A stretch of DNA of 64,000 nucleotides from Natrarchaeobius halalkaliphilus (GTDB lineage Archaea > Halobacteriota > Halobacteria > Halobacteriales > Natrialbaceae). Shown here piece by piece: positions 25,159 through 33,321 of this stretch. The number at the start of each line of letters is the position of its first letter. The first letter of the stretch is position 1. The position numbers were made by a program, and so were the translations under genes. The notes below the pieces were generated by a model. That model worked only from the letters and a program-made list of their open reading frames with translations. It did not search any database and was not told where the DNA came from. The stretch lies in the NCBI RefSeq assembly GCF_003841485.1, contig NZ_REFY01000002.1:372001-436000 (forward strand), given 5' to 3'.

Positions 25159-27921
25159 ATGGGCTCGGGAGGCGGTCGGCAGCGAACTACTGGAGGTGAA
25201 CAGAGAGCACTGTCACCACAACTCGGCTTTGTTATGCTCCTTGGAATGGTGTTTATCGGGTCGGCGCTGGTCGTCGTCCTCGGAATGGGGCTCGTGGACT
25301 CTCTGGAGTCAGAAAGTGAGTCGGAAATAACGTATGCGGCGATCGAAACGACGGAACACAATCTCGCTACCGTTAGCTCGACTGGACAAACGCAGGCGAT
25401 CCCTTGGGATAAAGCGACGTATCGACCCGACGGCGAAGTACACATCGCGTGGTATAACGAATCGAACGAGAGTTCAGCTGGCGAACTCGATGTCGCGATC
25501 GAGCCGCTTGGAGCGATCGAATACGACCTCGAAGATCACGTGGTTATCCAGCAGGGAGGGGCGAGCTGGGAACGGCGTAACGGAGCGTTCTACGAGCGAA
25601 CCGCACCGGATATCCGCTACGACGGTGACTTTCTCAGGCTTCGGTTGTTGAGCCTGAGTGAAGACGATATCAGTGACGAGAGCGCCGTCGCGAGACCGGA
25701 TTACGATAGCGACCTTCCGGAACGATTGCAGACCTCGAGAAAAGAGGCCGAGAAAAAGGGGTACAACGATCTCGCACTCGTCATCAAAAGCGAGTATCAC
25801 GATGGCTGGTACGACTATCTCGAAGGGTTCGATGAGTACGAGAACGTCAGTGTTTATCCGAACAACCAGAGCCCGCGGATCGGACCGGGGAGTGACACTA
25901 CCGTTCAGGTGATTATGGAAAACGTCAGCGAGACGGATGCCGCGGATTTCTGGATCAGAACGGATCACGGGATCGTCAGCGGTCAGCACGCGGACGAGAA
26001 TACGTTCGTTGAGGATAGTCCTGATCCGTTCCGGCTGCAGGCAACGATCGAAAACACCGGTGACGAACGCCAGAGACAGGACGTGAACCTGACGATAACG
26101 GACAAGGACGGAACCGAGATACTCGACGTCGGGAACCGGACGGAACTCGATGGCGGTCAGGCAGAAACGGTCAGCTTTACGATCGACGGTCATGCGAGTT
26201 ACTTCGAACCGGGCACCGAGTACGAGTACGACGTTTCGACAGAAGACGATAACCTCAACGAAGAGCGTGGAACGTTTTACTATGCAGAACACAGCGAGCC
26301 GACGCTGATCGTCTCCGGTCCGACTGTCAACGGAACGGATGCGACCGATAGCGACAACCCGGTCGATCCGAGCGACGACGACGTGGCTCTCGAGGCAGAC
26401 GTTCGAAACGCTGGAGTCGAATCAGTCGAGGACGAGCCAGTCGAGTTTGTACTCGAACACGACAGCGAGGACTGGGAGGGAACGGACTCGGACCTGATCG
26501 AGCGTGATGGCGGCGAGACGGCACCGGCAAGCTGGACGATCAATCAAACCTCGCTCCTCGAGGGCGAACACACGTTCACGATCTCGACCCCGGATTCGGA
26601 AGTCAGCGGTCACTTCTACGTTTCAGAGGGGCTCGACGTCGGCTCCTCGGAGATCCATCTCGGCTCGGAGACGGACGTGAACGTAACGATCGTCGGAAGC
26701 GAGATATCGAACAGTAACCCGTTCGATTGCGAGGAGTGTCGTACCGCACACGTCTCCGAGAGAACCGAAGGGAGCTTCGTCGAAGGCGAACGGGTCGGCT
26801 ACGAGTGGGACACGAGACACGACTGGAACGGAGACGCAACCGCCCCCGAATGGGACGAGTCGGGCGGCTGGAACACCGACGGTGAGCCCGAGTGTGTCGA
26901 CTCGACGTGGGCCGGCTGTAACGAGTACGGGTTCCCCGATTCGACGGAGTTCTGGTGGGACGACTCCGGTGGGTGGAGGCTCGAGTGGACGGACGATGGC
27001 GGTTCCACGCATTCGACTGACTGGGACTGGACCGGACCGATCGAGGCCGGAGAGGCGCCCAGCGACGAGCCGGAGTTCGACGTCGACGGCTACGAAATCA
27101 ACTGGGTTGGCGCGAGTGCGGAGATCGTCACGCAACCGGTTGACGAGGATGGCAACGCACTCGACGAGCCGACACCGCTCGAGGGCGTTCCCTGGCACGA
27201 GACGAATCTGAACCGATTCGACGAGCCCCGGCCGCTGTACGAATACAACTTCACGACCGAAGAGCGCGTCAGCTTGATGCTCAGTGCGACCTCGTACAAC
27301 CACGGTGGCTCGGACTACTGTGGGGGCCATACGGACACCACGTACACCGACACGTACAACGGAGGCGTCTGGGACCACACGGAGTGTTCCGACGACGCCG
27401 TCGGCGGTGGGAACGAACTGGTGAGCCTGTCGGCCGATACCGAAACCGAAGAGACGAACGTTCGAGTCCTCGGTCAAGACGACACGCAGCTACCGGAACT
27501 GAATCCCGGCGTCGAACGACAGATGAGTACCGACGACCTCCTCGAGCGACCCGAAGTCGATGTTCCGGTCGACGAAGACGGCTATCTGGACCTCGGTGAG
27601 CACGAATTCATCTTCGTTTTCGAAATCACCCACCATCCACGAGAGTACAATACCGACCCGTCAGTCGATCCAGATATTTCGGCGGACGACTACTGGGAAA
27701 CGGCCCACGACGAGAGCGGTGATCCCAACTTCAACGACATGATCGCCCACGTCGAAATAACGCCCGCCGGCCAGGGATCGCCGGAGATCGATCCGGAGTT
27801 CTCGACCGGCCAGGGATCGGGAGCCGACGGTGGAACCGGGAGTGCTGACGAGCCGAGCAACTCGGGTGGTTCGAACGAGAGTGATATCGACGTCGACACT
27901 GACGAGATAATCATCGGGTAA
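25159..27921 (+). CDS. Large pilin-like surface protein (type IV pilin-type N-terminus)
   Basis: 920 aa. The N-terminus resembles haloarchaeal type IV pilin-like or secreted proteins: a charged leader, GGEQRALSPQLG, then one hydrophobic helix (about 22-47). The rest is extracellular. Residues 200-500 contain two or three CARDB/Ig-like beta domains (ATIENTGDERQRQDVNLTI; EADVRNAGVESVEDEPVEFV). About a dozen N-x-S/T sequons suggest glycosylation. Residues 545-640 are very rich in Trp and contain Cys pairs (CEEC). The C-terminus is a Gly/Ser/Asp linker ending DEIIIG. A TATA box (TTTATAAT, 25128-25135) lies 28 nt before the ATG. Function unknown; adhesin-like is a guess. Confidence 0.65.
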   Translation: MGSGGGRQRTTGGEQRALSPQLGFVMLLGMVFIGSALVVVLGMGLVDSLESESESEITYAAIETTEHNLATVSSTGQTQAIPWDKATYRPDGEVHIAWYNESNESSAGELDVAIEPLGAIEYDLEDHVVIQQGGASWERRNGAFYERTAPDIRYDGDFLRLRLLSLSEDDISDESAVARPDYDSDLPERLQTSRKEAEKKGYNDLALVIKSEYHDGWYDYLEGFDEYENVSVYPNNQSPRIGPGSDTTVQVIMENVSETDAADFWIRTDHGIVSGQHADENTFVEDSPDPFRLQATIENTGDERQRQDVNLTITDKDGTEILDVGNRTELDGGQAETVSFTIDGHASYFEPGTEYEYDVSTEDDNLNEERGTFYYAEHSEPTLIVSGPTVNGTDATDSDNPVDPSDDDVALEADVRNAGVESVEDEPVEFVLEHDSEDWEGTDSDLIERDGGETAPASWTINQTSLLEGEHTFTISTPDSEVSGHFYVSEGLDVGSSEIHLGSETDVNVTIVGSEISNSNPFDCEECRTAHVSERTEGSFVEGERVGYEWDTRHDWNGDATAPEWDESGGWNTDGEPECVDSTWAGCNEYGFPDSTEFWWDDSGGWRLEWTDDGGSTHSTDWDWTGPIEAGEAPSDEPEFDVDGYEINWVGASAEIVTQPVDEDGNALDEPTPLEGVPWHETNLNRFDEPRPLYEYNFTTEERVSLMLSATSYNHGGSDYCGGHTDTTYTDTYNGGVWDHTECSDDAVGGGNELVSLSADTETEETNVRVLGQDDTQLPELNPGVERQMSTDDLLERPEVDVPVDEDGYLDLGEHEFIFVFEITHHPREYNTDPSVDPDISADDYWETAHDESGDPNFNDMIAHVEITPAGQGSPEIDPEFSTGQGSGADGGTGSADEPSNSGGSNESDIDVDTDEIIIG

Positions 27922-27975
27922 AGCGGCCACGGGCCGGCAAAACGACAGCTATCGGAGCAGTCGTTCGAAGGCCGA

Positions 27976-28455
27976 CTACGGAGTCACTTCGTGTGATTCG
28001 GACTCGAGAGTTTCGAGAACAGCCGCGGCGTGCCCGCCGGGAGAGACATCTTCGTACGTCGTTTCGACTCGTCCGTCGGGAGCGATGACGTACGTATTCC
28101 GGAAGACGCCGTCGAACGTGTTCCCGAACATCTGCTTTTCACCGTATGAGTCATAGAGCGTTGCGACCTCTCCGTGTTCGTCCGACAGGAGATCGAACTC
28201 GAGGTCGTACTCGGCGGCGAACGGTTCGATGTCGTCGACCGGATCGTCACTGATACCGACGATTGCGGCGTTGTGTTCCGTGAATTCGGCTATCGCATCG
28301 TTGAATTCACGCGCCTCAGTCGTACAGCCTTCGGTGTTCGCTCTGGGATAGAAGTAGATGACGAGTCGTTGGCCGCCGAAATCCGAGCGCTGGACGAGGT
28401 CGCCGTGTTGATTTGGGAGTTCGAACTGCGGAGCCTCATCGCCTACGTCGAGCAT
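27976..28455 (-). CDS. bcp: Peroxiredoxin (BCP type), apparently 1-Cys
   Basis: Thiol peroxidase reducing H2O2 and organic hydroperoxides. 159 aa. Thioredoxin-like fold opening with VGDEAPQFELPNQHG and the peroxidatic Cys in RANTEGCTTEAREF (about C44). The second Cys usual five residues later in BCP (GCTTEAC) is Arg here and no other Cys is present, so it must rely on an external thiol. FGNTFDGVFRNTYVIAPDGRV is conserved. Convergent with the pilin-like gene; single-gene unit. Confidence 0.88.
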   Translation of the reverse strand: MLDVGDEAPQFELPNQHGDLVQRSDFGGQRLVIYFYPRANTEGCTTEAREFNDAIAEFTEHNAAIVGISDDPVDDIEPFAAEYDLEFDLLSDEHGEVATLYDSYGEKQMFGNTFDGVFRNTYVIAPDGRVETTYEDVSPGGHAAAVLETLESESHEVTP

Positions 28456-28535
28456 AGCCGTCTGTTAGAGACAATCGTTGTATGTGTTGTGATTCCGTCC
28501 GACGAAACGAACGCAAAAATCAGTTCGGACGTCGC

Positions 28536-29474
28536 TCACTCGAGTGGCTCTGCGGCTTCACGGTCGACGAGCGGTGTCGCGTTCTGTTCGGGAAGGGTGA
28601 CGACGTCATCGGCCGAGAGTCGATATTCGCGATCGTCGACGCCGAGAATCGAGCCGACGTCGCGAGTGATCTTGACCGTCACCCGCTCGACGGACGGCTC
28701 GTCGGTGATCTCGTTGTGGTCGGCACCGTCGACGGCAGGATCAGCGCCACCCGACGCGCTATCGGGCTCATCGGGAGCGACGATGTCGTCCGGTTCCGTC
28801 TCGTCCGCGTCTCGATCCGGGTTCGACGAACTCTCGCCGGATTCTCGAGGCGGAACTGCTGGATCGGGTTCGGTGTGCGAATCGGTCTCGCCGTCCATAA
28901 CGTCCGCGGCGGTGACGCCGCTGGTGTCGCTTTGGTGATCGCCCTCGGAGAGCGGTGGGTCAACTCCGGGCTCGGTTTCCGGCTCCGGTGGCTGGGGCGG
29001 TTCGGAAGGAGTCTCTTCGGGCGGATCGCCGTCTCGAGTCCCCGCGTCGAGTTCGTGGCCCTCACTCCCGGTCGACGCGTCGGATTCGCGTCCCTCGAGG
29101 ACGTCGAGGACCCGTGACTTGTTCGATTCGATATCAGTGACGAGATCGTCGAAGAGATCGGATTCCTCGGCGGTCAGGCCCTCGTCGTCGGCTTGCATAC
29201 CGGCCGCGGAAAGACTGGCCTGCTTGACGAGTTTTCCCATCCTGCGCTCGTAGACCGCCTCGACGACGTCTTTTGCGGTCTCGATCTCGTCGGTGAGTCG
29301 GCCGACTTCCGGCGAGGAGAACGGGTCGTCGGCCGTCTCTGCGACGCGGTCACGCTCGGCTTCGAGGTCAGCGATGTACTCGCCGACCTCCTGGTAGAAC
29401 GACGGTCGCAGATGCTGGAGGCTGTCCTTCTTTCGCTCCTTGCTCTGGACCGAGCGTAACTCGTCGAGATTCAT
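28536..29474 (-). CDS. GINS complex subunit Gins51 (haloarchaeal type)
   Basis: 312 aa. Residues 1-115 are the helical GINS A-domain (MNLDELRSVQSKERKKDSLQ, then the FYQEVGEYIADLEAERD helix). Residues about 120-255 form a low-complexity Pro/Glu/Asp/Ser linker. The last 55 residues (VERVTVKITRDVGSILGVDD...) are the small beta B-domain. GINS binds MCM and GAN/RecJ-like protein in the replicative helicase complex. The start overlaps the priS stop by 4 bp (29471-29474); the priS-gins51 pair is conserved in haloarchaea, which supports the identification. Confidence 0.85.
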   Translation of the reverse strand: MNLDELRSVQSKERKKDSLQHLRPSFYQEVGEYIADLEAERDRVAETADDPFSSPEVGRLTDEIETAKDVVEAVYERRMGKLVKQASLSAAGMQADDEGLTAEESDLFDDLVTDIESNKSRVLDVLEGRESDASTGSEGHELDAGTRDGDPPEETPSEPPQPPEPETEPGVDPPLSEGDHQSDTSGVTAADVMDGETDSHTEPDPAVPPRESGESSSNPDRDADETEPDDIVAPDEPDSASGGADPAVDGADHNEITDEPSVERVTVKITRDVGSILGVDDREYRLSADDVVTLPEQNATPLVDREAAEPLE

Positions 29475-30646
29475 TCTTTTTCCTTCTCGGCTCTGCCGCG
29501 TGCCATGAGAAACACGCCGACATACTCCGGGAGTAACTGGTCACACTCTGAGACCGTAAAGATATCGCCACCGAGTTCGACCTCGCCACCGTCGGTGACG
29601 TCGACGGCGATCTCTTGGCCGCGAAAGGTGGCCGGAATCGCGTCGCAAAGCGGGTCGAACGCCGCAATTTCGTCGCGTTCGAGTCGGACCGTCTCGAGGC
29701 CGCTGCCACCGTGAAGGCTTCCCGGAAGCCGGATGAGCCGGTTCGTATCCGTCGTCACCGGTTCGTCGATTGGCGCATTGTCGCGTTCGACGGCCCGACT
29801 GGCAAAGCGTTCGGCAAGCTGGGAGACGGCGGTGTGAACGGTAACGTTGCCCGCTTCGAGTCCCTCCCGGTTGTTTCGTGCGGCGTTGAGCGTCGCCTGT
29901 GCTTTCCCGGCACCGATTCCGTCGAACTCCTGGAGACGCTCGAGTGCCGTCTCCTCCTCGAGTTCGAGCAGTTCGTCGACGTACTCCATGAAATGGGCGT
30001 GGGTCCGAGCACCCCATCCCCCCTCGATCTGGAGGAGGCGACGCTCCGTCGGCGTCTTCCGACCCAGCCCCGCAACGGTTTCGGTTTCGATCAGCTCCTC
30101 GAAGTCGAGTCCGATTCCGCGGACGTAATCGACGATCTCCCGTCGATGTTCCCGCTCGAGATGGCGGACGTTCTCGTCGCGAACGTGGACGTGATAGCCC
30201 CGTCCGCCGGAGAAGACTATCTCCATCTCATAGAAGCCGAAGTCGTTCTCGAGGAAATCGAGCAGTCGAAACAGCGCCTGTTTACACGTCGCGAGCATCT
30301 CGGCATACGAATCCTCACCGAGCGTTACCCCCGGGAGATGGTCGGCGTCGAGGTCGAAGATCAGGTCGGCCGATTGCCAGTCCTTCGCGTCCATCGAACT
30401 GGCGCCCGGATCGCGAAATCGGCCCGCGGAGAAGTAGACGTGTCGTGGCCGCTTGCGGACGAGAAACTCCGAAATGTCCCCCAGCTCGAGCAGCGACCGG
30501 TGTCTGACCATCGTCGTTCCCGGTCCGTCGGTCCAGGGGATAAACCCCCACTCCCGTTCGTTGGCTGCAGGGGGTAGCGTGATCTCCGTCCGGCGATAGT
30601 GATCACGAAACCGTCCCCTAAGGTAGGCTCTCGTTCGCTCCTCCAT
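29471..30646 (-). CDS. priS: DNA primase small (catalytic) subunit PriS
   Basis: The catalytic subunit of the archaeo-eukaryotic primase, making RNA/DNA primers with PriL. 391 aa, usual length for halophiles. Catalytic acidic motif LIFDLDADHLPG (about 95-106) and the SGGRGYHVHV motif (about 146-155) are intact, and the third acid lies near DTNRLIRLPGSLHGGSGL (about 300). Coupled to gins51 through a 4-bp overlap, so two replication proteins are made from one transcript. Confidence 0.95.
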   Translation of the reverse strand: MEERTRAYLRGRFRDHYRRTEITLPPAANEREWGFIPWTDGPGTTMVRHRSLLELGDISEFLVRKRPRHVYFSAGRFRDPGASSMDAKDWQSADLIFDLDADHLPGVTLGEDSYAEMLATCKQALFRLLDFLENDFGFYEMEIVFSGGRGYHVHVRDENVRHLEREHRREIVDYVRGIGLDFEELIETETVAGLGRKTPTERRLLQIEGGWGARTHAHFMEYVDELLELEEETALERLQEFDGIGAGKAQATLNAARNNREGLEAGNVTVHTAVSQLAERFASRAVERDNAPIDEPVTTDTNRLIRLPGSLHGGSGLETVRLERDEIAAFDPLCDAIPATFRGQEIAVDVTDGGEVELGGDIFTVSECDQLLPEYVGVFLMARGRAEKEKE

Positions 30647-30825
30647 GCGCCTCGGTAGTCGTCGGTCGGGGGGTATAATCCTGCCGAATGGTCGACTTTG
30701 ATCCGATCTTCGACGGCTGACTCGAGTGGATCGGGGAGGGGAGACGTTCTCGAACCGTCAAGGGTGGCTTTCGGGGACGAACAGGCTACGAGATGAGACG
30801 AGACGGGTGACCCGTGGAGTGGCGA

Positions 30826-31302
30826 TTATCTTCGCATTAGTTCGGAGAGACGGTCTGTAATCCCGACATCGGGACCGAGTTTGAGGTAGTAGGCGTCGCC
30901 GTCGTCCTCGTAGTAGTCGTCGATCCGGCGTTTGATCTCGAATCCGAGATGCTCGTAGAACTCGAGAGCGTTCTCGTTGTTCGTGCGAGCGTGACAGGTG
31001 ATCGTATCGTGATCGTCCGCGACGAGGGCGACGAGTTGTTTTCCGATTCCGAGCCCGCGACAGTCCCGGTCGACCGCGAGAAAGAGGATGTAGCCGTCGC
31101 GCCTGACCGCCGCGAATCCGACCAACTCCCCCTCCTGAAGATAGCAGTGGACGGTAGAACGGCGGTAGGCGTCGGTGAAAAAGTCGTATCGCTGCTTGAG
31201 CACTCCCTCGCGTCGTTTGATATCCTCTTTGAGCTGCCAAGCTTCGTCGACAAAGTCGTCACTCCCCGGCGTGACGACGCGACTGTCGATGTTGACGCTC
31301 AC
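30826..31302 (-). CDS. GNAT-family N-acetyltransferase
   Basis: 158 aa. The acetyl-CoA binding motif A is ILFLAVDRDCRGLGIGKQLV (about 86-105). Motif B follows, CHARTNNENALEFYEHLGFE, then the usual YYxxDGDAYYLKL ending. Start: GTG at 31302 (VSVNIDSRVVTPG), where homology begins; the in-frame ATG at 31410 would add residues unlike the family. Acceptor substrate unknown. Divergent from archease. Confidence 0.75.
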   Translation of the reverse strand: MSVNIDSRVVTPGSDDFVDEAWQLKEDIKRREGVLKQRYDFFTDAYRRSTVHCYLQEGELVGFAAVRRDGYILFLAVDRDCRGLGIGKQLVALVADDHDTITCHARTNNENALEFYEHLGFEIKRRIDDYYEDDGDAYYLKLGPDVGITDRLSELMRR

Positions 31303-31438
31303 TATTACACTCTTACATCGTGGCCAATATAATTCCACCGGCAATCGGTAATCGAGAACGTCAGACGACTCCGTGTGTCGGCCGGTTTCGATCCGACGAG
31401 CGACGGACATACCACGTCGGTCCTCGTAGATGCCAGCG

Positions 31439-31873
31439 ATGAGTTACGAACTCCGCGATCATACGGCCGATATCGCGGTCGCTGCGACGGGAGGCTCACT
31501 CGAGGCGGTGTTCGCGGCGACGGCAGACGGGCTGACGGCTGCCTCTTCGGAAGAAGATACGGAGACCCACGACGGTGAGCGGTTTTCGATCTCCGTAACC
31601 GCGGAGAACCCCGAGGCGCTCCTGTTCGATTACCTCGACCAGGTGATCTACCTCCGTGACGTTCGCGTCGAGTTACCGGTCGACCACCGGGTCGATCGGA
31701 TCGAAACGGCCGCCGGCGATCGCAACGATCAACGCTGGGTGCTCGAGGCCAGCGCACGGGGAATTCCGCTCTCGAAGATCGTCGCCCGCGACGTCAAGGC
31801 GGTCACGTATTCGGAGATGAGTCTCGAGCAGGTCGAAGACGGGTGGGAGGCGTACGTCGTTTTCGACGTGTGA
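31439..31873 (+). CDS. Archease (activator of RtcB RNA ligase)
   Basis: Archease promotes guanylylation and multiple turnover of the tRNA-splicing/RNA-repair ligase RtcB, which lies 1.45 kb downstream on the same strand. 144 aa. The metal-binding Asp/His of YELRDHTADIAV at the N-terminus (H8, D11 region) and the Asp pair in the final ... AYVVFDV are present. IPLSKIVARDVKAVTYSEMS is conserved. ATG codons at 31430 and 31439 are both possible; 31439 fits the family start MSYEL. Its TGA stop opens element C. Confidence 0.9.
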   Translation: MSYELRDHTADIAVAATGGSLEAVFAATADGLTAASSEEDTETHDGERFSISVTAENPEALLFDYLDQVIYLRDVRVELPVDHRVDRIETAAGDRNDQRWVLEASARGIPLSKIVARDVKAVTYSEMSLEQVEDGWEAYVVFDV

Positions 31874-31956
31874 TACGGATTACTGTAACGATTTACCGGC
31901 GTACCCGCGGCCCGGGCGGCGGGTGCGCCGGCAATGATTTACAGTAAACCGTATGA
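31871..31956 (+). repeat. Stop-anchored palindromic element, copy C
   Basis: An 86-bp palindrome starting at the archease TGA: TGATACGGATTACTGTAACG on the left, ATTTACAGTAAACCGTATGA on the right. The inner stem is CCGGCGTACCCGC/GCGGGTGCGCCGG, with one wobble-compatible difference. It lies between co-directional genes (archease and DoxX). Confidence 0.85.
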
Positions 31957-31978
31957 GACGGTCCGTGAAGGTCAGTAC

Positions 31979-32010
31979 CGGTTCAACCGCCGGACAGAGC
32001 GGTTGAACCG
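31979..32010. repeat. Perfect 12-bp inverted repeat hairpin
   Basis: CGGTTCAACCGC (31979-31990), an 8-nt loop, then GCGGTTGAACCG (31999-32010). It lies 23 bp after element C and before the tandem repeat. A perfect stem this long is unlikely by chance; it could be an operator or a terminator hairpin. Confidence 0.6.
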
Positions 32011-32044
32011 ATAATCCGTTGCAGCATCCGCACGAGACGCTAGA

Positions 32045-32110
32045 TTGCGGTCGGTGACCGGTTTCAGGTTGCGGTCGGTGACCGGTTTCAGGTTGCGGTC
32101 GGTGACCGGT
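32045..32110 (+). repeat. 24-bp tandem repeat, 2.75 units
   Basis: Units start at 32045, 32069 and 32093 (the last partial), each beginning TTGCGGTCGGTGACCGGTTT. Each unit contains its own small palindrome, CGGTC-GGT-GACCG. The array ends right at the ATG of the DoxX gene. It is open in that frame (repeating RSVTGFRL), so it could be read as an N-terminal extension, but a regulatory array is more likely. Confidence 0.7.
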
Positions 32111-33298
32111 ATGGAGTGCACGAGTGAAGACTGTGAGGGGCCCGAGTCAGTGTCCCACTGTGCGAACCGCTCCCCAGCGTATTTCACCGCGGCCGTGGTA
32201 CCGTCGGCGGTGTTCCGCCTCGTCCGTGCAGTCTCCAAAATCACCCTCGTCAGTGTGGTGCTGTTCGTAACGGCACTGACGGCGAGCGCAAAGGCACACG
32301 AAGAGTACGTGGTCGACGACGAGCGAGACGTGACGGCCACGGAGTTCCTTGCCGACGCGCTGGTGGATCCCGCCGTGGTCGGTCCCCTGATCGTCGGCGC
32401 AGCCGGAGTGGTGGCCGTCGTTGCCGGCTATCTCTTCGTGCGGCCGCTCCAGCGAGACATCGGCGCGTTCCGGTCCGCCATGCGAGAGTACACCGACTAC
32501 GTTCCCTGGCTCCTCCGAATTTCGTTGGGTATCCCGCTGATTGGAGCCGGGTTCAGCGGCTACTTCATTAGCCCCGCTCTCGAGGTCGATCTGCGACTCC
32601 TGCAGGTCACGCTCGGCTTTCTCCTGTTGTTCGGACTCGGGACGCGAATCGTCGCGCTGGCCGGGCTCGTCGCCTACCTCGTCGGAGTGTTTCGGTGGCC
32701 GACCCTGCTGTTACAACTCGAGTTCGTCGGCGGGTTCGTCGCGATCGCACTGATCGGGAGCGGGCGGCCGAGTGCCGATCACGTCCTCCAGCGGGTCGCC
32801 GGAACGACGGGAACGGCGTACAGACGATTGGATCCGATCCACGAGCGTTCGCGGTCGTTTCGAGAGCGAATCGGCACGACAGAACGGTATCTACCGACGG
32901 TGGTCCGGGTCGGCCTCGGCGTGACGTTCATTTTTCTCGGCGCAACCCAGAAGATCCTTCAGCCGGGACTGGCTCTCGGGGTCGTCGACCGGTACGATCT
33001 CACCGCGGTCGTTCCCGCCAGCCCGGAGCTGTGGGTACTCGGAGCGGGTCTCGCGGAGGTCGCCCTCGGGATCGCACTGATCGTCGGCTTGTTCACCCGC
33101 GCGACGGCCGCGGCGGCGGTCGCGATGTTTACACTGACGCTGTTTGCCCTCCCGGATGATCCCGTCCTCGCACACGTCGCGCTGTTCGGGATGGCCTCCG
33201 TTCTGCTCATCACCGGCGGCGGCCCATTCGCACTCGACAACCGACTCGAGCGCTTCGAGAACCCCACGACCGATACCCGGATAGACGAACACCTTTGA
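32111..33298 (+). CDS. DoxX-family membrane protein
   Basis: 395 aa. A possible N-terminal signal or membrane helix (SKITLVSVVLFVTALTASAK) precedes AHEEYVVDDERDV. Two DoxX-like four-helix domains follow: residues about 90-215 (LRISLGIPLIGAGFSGYFIS) and about 255-375 (VRVGLGVTFIFLGATQKILQ). DoxX proteins are quinone- or redox-linked membrane proteins of poorly known role. Start uncertain: the ATG at 32111 gives an unusual Cys-containing N-terminus, while a GTG at 32210 (VFRLVRAVSKITL) would place the signal at the start. Ends 24 bp before rtcB. Confidence 0.75.
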   Translation: MECTSEDCEGPESVSHCANRSPAYFTAAVVPSAVFRLVRAVSKITLVSVVLFVTALTASAKAHEEYVVDDERDVTATEFLADALVDPAVVGPLIVGAAGVVAVVAGYLFVRPLQRDIGAFRSAMREYTDYVPWLLRISLGIPLIGAGFSGYFISPALEVDLRLLQVTLGFLLLFGLGTRIVALAGLVAYLVGVFRWPTLLLQLEFVGGFVAIALIGSGRPSADHVLQRVAGTTGTAYRRLDPIHERSRSFRERIGTTERYLPTVVRVGLGVTFIFLGATQKILQPGLALGVVDRYDLTAVVPASPELWVLGAGLAEVALGIALIVGLFTRATAAAAVAMFTLTLFALPDDPVLAHVALFGMASVLLITGGGPFALDNRLERFENPTTDTRIDEHL

Positions 33299-33321
33299 GC
33301 GTCGGGACCGGACGTAGATCC

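Noticed and set aside
32045-32110. Possible CRISPR array
   Set aside because: Units are directly adjacent with no spacers and only 2.75 copies, so it is a plain tandem repeat.
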